Source: Alteromonas pelagimontana
Lineage (GTDB): Bacteria; Pseudomonadota; Gammaproteobacteria; Enterobacterales; Alteromonadaceae
Length of the DNA: 64,000 nucleotides
NCBI RefSeq assembly: GCF_002499975.2
Contig: NZ_CP052766.1
Location: forward strand, 124,001 to 188,000
Reading direction: 5' to 3'
In this document: positions 59,440 through 64,000 of the stretch, one piece after another
Layout of the letters: every line of letters begins with the position of its first letter
Numbering within the stretch: position 1 is the first letter of the stretch
The notes under the pieces: generated by a model
Seen by the model: the letters and a program-made list of their open reading frames with translations, nothing else
Databases searched by the model: none
Told to the model about the DNA's origin: nothing
Program-made: the position numbers and the translations under genes

Positions 59440-59679
59440 TTACGCGTCTTTGTTAGCGTTGATGTAGTCGACAGCTGACTGAACAGTAGTAATTTTTTCT
59501 GCTTCTTCGTCAGGAATTTCTGTATCAAACTCTTCTTCTAACGCCATCACTAACTCTACGGTGTCAAGCGAGTCAGCGCCTAAATCGTCAACGAATGAGG
59601 CTTCAGATTTTACTTCTTCTTCTTTCACGCCAAGCTGCTCAACGATGATCTTTTTAACGCGCTCTTCAATGTTACTCAT
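59440..59679 (-). CDS. acpP: Acyl carrier protein
   Basis: 79-residue acidic four-helix carrier. The phosphopantetheine is attached at Ser37 in [29 protein letters not shown] and [15 protein letters not shown] flank it. It sits 197 nt after fabG, with its own likely promoter in that gap. Confidence 0.96.
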   Translation of the reverse strand: MSNIEERVKKIIVEQLGVKEEEVKSEASFVDDLGADSLDTVELVMALEEEFDTEIPDEEAEKITTVQSAVDYINANKDA

Positions 59680-59876
59680 AATTCTAGGTTTCCCTTAACG
59701 TCACTAGATATAAAAAGTGCCGCTAGTTTATTTTGCAAGAAATCACCTTGCAAGCACCAGATGAAACTAATTCTCTGGTCAAACCAGCAACGAACCAAGT
59801 CTAATAAACAAACTTTTAACATTCAAGCCCAATCTACATAATATTCAGGCTTGCCCAACTACATTTAAAAATGTAG

Positions 59877-60617
59877 TTAATTCATATACATACCGCCATT
59901 TACGTGAATTGTTTCACCGCTAATATAGGCGGCACCCTCACTCACGAGAAATGCGATAGTTGCTGCAATCTCTTCTGGCCGTCCCAATCGGTTTGCGGGA
60001 ATGTCCTTAAAGATCGCTGCTCGTTGCTCTTCTGTCAATGCTTTCGTCATGTCGGTGTCAATAAAACCCGGTGCAACAACGTTGATTGTAATACCTCTGG
60101 ACGCCACTTCACGAGCCATAGATTTGCTAAATCCAATGACTCCAGCCTTCGCCGCAGCATAATTCGCTTGGCCGGCGTTACCTGAACTTCCAACGACAGA
60201 ACCGACATTAACTATACGACCATTGCGTTTTTTCATCATGCCACGCAACACCGCTTTTGACATAGTAAAAATAGAAGTCAGATTTGTGTCGATAATATTT
60301 TGCCACTCCTCGTCTTTCATCCGCATCAGTAGGTTATCACGTGTAATGCCTGCATTGTTAACAAGTATATCAATACTGCCAAATTCCTCATTGACAGCCT
60401 TCACTGCGGCTTCAACTGCTGCTTTATCCGTCACGTTGAGAGCCAGACCTTTTCCGCCTGAGGCTGCGAGATAGTCTGAGATGGCGGCAGCACCATTATC
60501 ACTGGTTGCGGTACCAATTACTTTAGCACCCTGGCTGGCAAGCAATTCAGCAGTTGCCTTACCAATTCCTCGACTAGCTCCCGTAACTAACGCTACTTTT
60601 CCGTTTAATTGGGTCAT
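59877..60617 (-). CDS. fabG: 3-oxoacyl-ACP reductase
   Basis: NADPH-dependent SDR reductase of the fatty-acid cycle, 246 residues. The cofactor loop is VTGASRGIGKA, NNAG (87-90) is the structural block, and the Ser140, Tyr153, Lys157 catalytic set lies in GSVVGSSGNAGQANYAAAK. AAAGGTAATAAGT lies before the ATG. It ends near an ACTACATTT / AAATGTAGT hairpin. Confidence 0.95.
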   Translation of the reverse strand: MTQLNGKVALVTGASRGIGKATAELLASQGAKVIGTATSDNGAAAISDYLAASGGKGLALNVTDKAAVEAAVKAVNEEFGSIDILVNNAGITRDNLLMRMKDEEWQNIIDTNLTSIFTMSKAVLRGMMKKRNGRIVNVGSVVGSSGNAGQANYAAAKAGVIGFSKSMAREVASRGITINVVAPGFIDTDMTKALTEEQRAAIFKDIPANRLGRPEEIAATIAFLVSEGAAYISGETIHVNGGMYMN

Positions 60618-60640
60618 ACTTATTACCTTTGTCTGCCGTT

Positions 60641-61564
60641 TTAGAAATCCGCCAGCGTAGCTGGAGTATTAACAGCAAATGATTCCAGATTTTTATCAAT
60701 ACGTTTGATCAGACCTGTCAGTACTTTGCCTGGCCCTACTTCAACGATTCGCTCAACCCCTGCGGCAGCAAGATATTCTATAGTACGCGTCCATTGAACC
60801 GGGCAGTAAAGCTGACGGACCAGAGCATCGCGAATAGCTTTTGCTTCTGTTTCAATATTGACATCTACGTTATTGACAATATTGATAGACGGCGTCTGCA
60901 ACGTAATATCAGCAAGCGCATCATCAAGTTGATCAGCAGCAGGACGCATTAATTCGCAGTGAGAAGGCACACTCACAGCCAGAGCTAACGCACGTTTAGC
61001 GCCGGCGTCTTTACATGCCTGAGCGGCTTGTTCTGCAGCGCTTTTCTCACCGGCAATAACGAGCTGACCGGGCGAATTAAAATTGACCGGTGCTACGACA
61101 TCGCCAGTAGCAATGGCTGTTTGCTGGCAGATATCTGCAATTTTGGCATCATCCAGACCAATGATTGCATACATGGCTCCGGCACCGGCTGGTACTGCTT
61201 GCTGCATGAATTTACCGCGTGCTTCAACCAGTCGTACGGCATCTTCAAACGCCATTGCTCCACTACATACTAGCGCCGAGTATTCGCCCAAGCTATGGCC
61301 GGCCAGATAATCAACCTGCAGGTCCCTTTCCTGGAGTAGACGCCACACTGCAACGCTAGCGGTAAGCAAAGCAGGTTGTGTAATATGAGTTTCACCCAGC
61401 TTGCCCTCTGCGTCGTGCTGAACAAGGTCCCATAAATCATAACCGAGTACGTCAGAGGCTTGGGAAAAAGTGCTGATGACTGACTGATGCTCTTCGGCTA
61501 ATTCTTTAAGCATACCAACGGACTGCGAGCCCTGGCCCGGAAAAACGCAGGCTGTACGTGTCAT
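60641..61564 (-). CDS. fabD: Malonyl-CoA:ACP transacylase
   Basis: Loads malonyl onto ACP, 307 residues. FPGQGSQSVGM begins the enzyme, GHSLGEYSAL holds the nucleophile Ser91, and VPSHCELMRPAAD supplies the catalytic His. AGGAAGC is placed before the ATG. It is 23 nt upstream of fabG. Confidence 0.95.
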   Translation of the reverse strand: MTRTACVFPGQGSQSVGMLKELAEEHQSVISTFSQASDVLGYDLWDLVQHDAEGKLGETHITQPALLTASVAVWRLLQERDLQVDYLAGHSLGEYSALVCSGAMAFEDAVRLVEARGKFMQQAVPAGAGAMYAIIGLDDAKIADICQQTAIATGDVVAPVNFNSPGQLVIAGEKSAAEQAAQACKDAGAKRALALAVSVPSHCELMRPAADQLDDALADITLQTPSINIVNNVDVNIETEAKAIRDALVRQLYCPVQWTRTIEYLAAAGVERIVEVGPGKVLTGLIKRIDKNLESFAVNTPATLADF

Positions 61565-61613
61565 AATGCTTCCTTAATTCTATCTTGTTTTTATCTTTTT
61601 GTGGCAATGGACG

Positions 61614-62579
61614 CTAATATCTTACCAGCGCCGATGCCCAGGCAAAGCCTCCACCAAAGGCTTCCAGCAGCAAATTTTGGCCACGCTGAATACGGCCATC
61701 ACGTATTGCAGTATCTAACGCTGTAGGTACAGTTGCTGCTGAGGTATTACCATATTTCTCAAGCGTTAACACCACTTGATCCAATGACATATCCAGCTTT
61801 TTGGCAGTTGCTTTAATAATGCGGAAATTGGCTTGATGAGGAACTAACCAGTCCAAATCAGACTTCTCCATGTTGTTAGCTTTAAGCGTTTGCTCAACGG
61901 TTTCCGATAATTTGGTTACCGCAACTTTAAATACTTCGTTGCCCTTCATTACTCCCCAATTCTCATGAATCGATTTTTCATCGCCCCGAGTGGGATTCCC
62001 CACGTACAGTAGATCACCGTACGAACCTGCGGCGTGAATATGGGTAGAAAGAATACCAGGTTCATCGCTGGCTTCGATGATAGTGGCTCCGGCAGCATCA
62101 CCGAACAATATGATCATGGTACGATCGGCTGGATTTACCAGTTGGCTAAGACAATCAGTTCCTATAACCAATATCCGTTTTGCCATACCCGTTTTTATAT
62201 ACTGATCTGCCACACTCAAAGCGTAACAATAACCCGCACAGGCAGCGGCAACGTCAAACGCAGGAATGCCATCTAATCCTAAAATTCGCTGAATTTCACA
62301 TGCTGTACTAGGCAAAGCATGGCGACCACTGGTGGTGGCACACACAATCATATCAATGGTTTTCACATCGATAGCGGCTGCTTCAATTGCCTTTATGCTG
62401 GCTTCAGCGCCCATAGTTGCTGCAGTTTCATCTTTACCGATAATACGCCGCTCTTTGATACCTGTACGATCCGTTATCCATTCATCAGTGGTATCAACCA
62501 TTCCCTCAAGATCTGCATTGGTACGTACTTCGCTTGGATAATAACTGCCCGTCCCGATAATTCGTGAATAATTGCTCAA
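61614..62579 (-). CDS. fabH: Beta-ketoacyl-ACP synthase III
   Basis: Starts fatty-acid chains from acetyl-CoA and malonyl-ACP, 321 residues. The nucleophile is Cys114 in [11 protein letters not shown], with [11 protein letters not shown] (His) and [10 protein letters not shown] (Asn) completing the site. [15 protein letters not shown] is a family block. It overlaps plsX by 4 nt. Confidence 0.95.
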   Translation of the reverse strand: MSNYSRIIGTGSYYPSEVRTNADLEGMVDTTDEWITDRTGIKERRIIGKDETAATMGAEASIKAIEAAAIDVKTIDMIVCATTSGRHALPSTACEIQRILGLDGIPAFDVAAACAGYCYALSVADQYIKTGMAKRILVIGTDCLSQLVNPADRTMIILFGDAAGATIIEASDEPGILSTHIHAAGSYGDLLYVGNPTRGDEKSIHENWGVMKGNEVFKVAVTKLSETVEQTLKANNMEKSDLDWLVPHQANFRIIKATAKKLDMSLDQVVLTLEKYGNTSAATVPTALDTAIRDGRIQRGQNLLLEAFGGGFAWASALVRY

Positions 62580-63601
62580 AGCTGCTCCAACAAAACCGTT
62601 TCTATTTTACTTTTTATTTTCTCCGGGATGCGCATTTTTGCTTCTTGCATTGCCTGACAAATAGCATAATAAAATGCCTCAGCCGATGCGTTCCCATGGC
62701 TCTTTATGACAATGCCGCGCAATCCTAACAGACTGGCACCATTATACTGGTCGGGGTTCACCCTGTTATAAATAGTTTTTAGCAACGGCAGGGCGATGCG
62801 CGCCATTAGTCTCGTCATCAAGTTCATCTGAGACTGCCGCTTAACTTCATTGATAACTAGTTTTGCCAGGCCTTCACTGGATTTCAGTGCGATATTGCCG
62901 GTAAAACCGTCGGTAACCACAACATCTGCGTGATCGGTAAATATATCATCACCTTCAACATAACCAATATAATTCAGACCTTTGGCATTGCGAAATAATT
63001 GATCAGCATATTTAACTTGTGCATTACCTTTTATATCTTCTTCGCCTACATTCAACAGCGCGACGCGAGGAGAAGCATTGCCGGTAACCTGGCTCGCCAT
63101 TACCGATCCCATCACACCATACTGAAACAGTATTTCTGATGTACAGTTTACGTTTGCACCTAAGTCTAACAGGAAAACTTTATGATGGCTGGTAGTGGGC
63201 ATGACCGAAATTAACGCTGGCCTGTCGATTCCAGGCAAGGTTTTAAGAATATAATACGCCAGGGTAAGTAATGCACCTGTATTTCCTGCGCTCACGCAAG
63301 CATCTGCTTTACCCTCTTCGACCAATTCAATGGCTTTTCGCATGGAGGACGACTTTTTATTGCGCAGTGCATGTGCCGGAGCATCACCCATTTCCACCAC
63401 TTCATCACAATGAATCACCGTCAGCCGGCTACGTTGCTGAGCGGTTAAAATCGCTAAAGCCGGTTCGATAGCTTGACGCTGTCCACATAGAATAAAATGA
63501 AAATCAGAATGCAATTGAATTGCTTTGAGGGCGGCGGTAAGGATAACAGGGGGACCATGATCGCCCCCCATGATATCTAACGCTATGGTTAGGTCAGACA
63601 A
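62576..63601 (-). CDS. plsX: Phosphate acyltransferase
   Basis: Makes acyl-phosphate from acyl-ACP for phospholipid synthesis, 341 residues, peripheral membrane. [12 protein letters not shown] opens it. [19 protein letters not shown] and [17 protein letters not shown] are conserved. It follows rpmF by about 20 nt and is coupled to fabH. Confidence 0.95.
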   Translation of the reverse strand: MSDLTIALDIMGGDHGPPVILTAALKAIQLHSDFHFILCGQRQAIEPALAILTAQQRSRLTVIHCDEVVEMGDAPAHALRNKKSSSMRKAIELVEEGKADACVSAGNTGALLTLAYYILKTLPGIDRPALISVMPTTSHHKVFLLDLGANVNCTSEILFQYGVMGSVMASQVTGNASPRVALLNVGEEDIKGNAQVKYADQLFRNAKGLNYIGYVEGDDIFTDHADVVVTDGFTGNIALKSSEGLAKLVINEVKRQSQMNLMTRLMARIALPLLKTIYNRVNPDQYNGASLLGLRGIVIKSHGNASAEAFYYAICQAMQEAKMRIPEKIKSKIETVLLEQL

Positions 63602-63621
63602 AATAATGTCACCGACAGCAA

Positions 63622-63792
63622 TTAGTCTGCGATGACTTTTTTGCCTTTGTAATAACCATCAGCGGTCACATGATGACGACGGTGAGTTTCACCCGACGTT
63701 GAATCAACAGACAAAGTTGGGCCTGTCAATGCATCGTGTGAGCGACGCATACCGCGTTTTGACCGCGTTTTACGATTTTGTTGTACTGCCAT
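63622..63792 (-). CDS. rpmF: 50S ribosomal protein L32
   Basis: 56-residue basic ribosomal protein, too short for most ORF screens. [20 protein letters not shown] is the typical N-terminus and [18 protein letters not shown] the C-terminus. AGGAGTAAGTT lies before the ATG. It is followed leftward by plsX, the common order. Confidence 0.96.
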   Translation of the reverse strand: MAVQQNRKTRSKRGMRRSHDALTGPTLSVDSTSGETHRRHHVTADGYYKGKKVIAD

Positions 63793-63795
63793 AAC

Positions 63796-64000
63796 TTACT
63801 CCTGGTCTCGCTTAAGTTCTTTCAAAACCGCGAAAGGGTTTGGTCGCTCTTGCTCCGGTTCGATATCACCGAACTGCATATCATCTGAGCTCACTGAACA
63901 ATCCTCCTCTGCATGAAGGGGCACAATAGGCAAAGATAAAATAAGCTCGTCTTCAAATAATTGAAGTAAATCGACTTCTCCGTGGTCGTTAACCTCTACC
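63796..64000 (-). CDS. yceD: 23S rRNA accumulation protein YceD (DUF177), partial
   Basis: Only the last 68 codons are inside the window; the start is beyond the right edge. The visible part is acidic (VNDHGEVDLLQLFEDELILS) and ends NPFAVLKELKRDQE, the conserved YceD C-terminus. It lies 3 nt before rpmF, as usual. Confidence 0.9.
   Translation of the reverse strand, partial: VEVNDHGEVDLLQLFEDELILSLPIVPLHAEEDCSVSSDDMQFGDIEPEQERPNPFAVLKELKRDQE

Overview
The window is a chromosomal segment of a gammaproteobacterium, most probably an Alteromonadaceae member (Alteromonas or a close relative). This rests on conserved gene orders (yceD-rpmF-plsX-fabHDG-acpP-fabF; alaA-yfbR; ybfF-DUF2788-fldA-fur), several RND pumps, DUF3718 and DUF2189 proteins, and moderate base composition. 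No rRNA, tRNA, CRISPR array, prophage or complete insertion sequence was seen. Both ends cut genes: a secreted S9 peptidase on the left and yceD on the right.

Layout. 1-9.2 kb: S9 peptidase, exported glutathione peroxidase, azoreductase, a trans-sulfuration PLP enzyme, an NRDE (TANGO2-like) protein, an aromatic aminotransferase and a quinone-oxidoreductase-like MDR enzyme. 9.5-16.5 kb: a zinc/cobalt/cadmium efflux block (small Cys/His protein, CzcC, CzcB, CzcA, CDF exporter). 16.7-17.4 kb: two decayed genes, one with an intact LexA box. 17.5-21.9 kb: an RND permease-adaptor pair. 22.1-26.3 kb: a possible 33-aa peptide gene, a lone isoamylase-type domain protein, and etfBA divergent from ETF-ubiquinone oxidoreductase with two LiuR-like palindromes between them. 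26.4-29.7 kb: H-NS, YbfF, DUF2788, flavodoxin, Fur, then a 119-bp MITE-like element. 29.7-33 kb: a pxpABC operon ending in a D-amino-acid aminotransferase. 33-42 kb: CvfB, OsmC, and an RND operon of one lipoprotein adaptor plus two different permeases. 42-49 kb: DUF3718, DUF2189, alaA-yfbR-dGTPase, msrPQ. 49-52.7 kb: a LexA-controlled sulA-like gene, YchJ, a DOPA-dioxygenase-like protein, an isochorismatase-like hydrolase and a decayed flavin-oxidase gene. 52.7-64 kb: tatD, holB, tmk, mltG, pabC, a broken patatin gene on the opposite strand, then the fatty-acid synthesis cluster read leftwards to fabF.

Functional themes: lipid synthesis and electron transfer from acyl-CoA and amino-acid oxidation; envelope efflux (three RND systems plus a CDF); redox and oxidant defence (GPx, AzoR, MsrPQ, flavodoxin, Fur); and nucleotide-pool control (YfbR, dGTPase, Tmk). 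The window is otherwise housekeeping, with four decaying genes. I did not find a clearly new multi-gene system. The best leads are the pxpABC-dat operon, the 33-aa ORF, the tandem RND permeases with an inter-domain insertion, the LexA-boxed remnant, and the structured region before fur.
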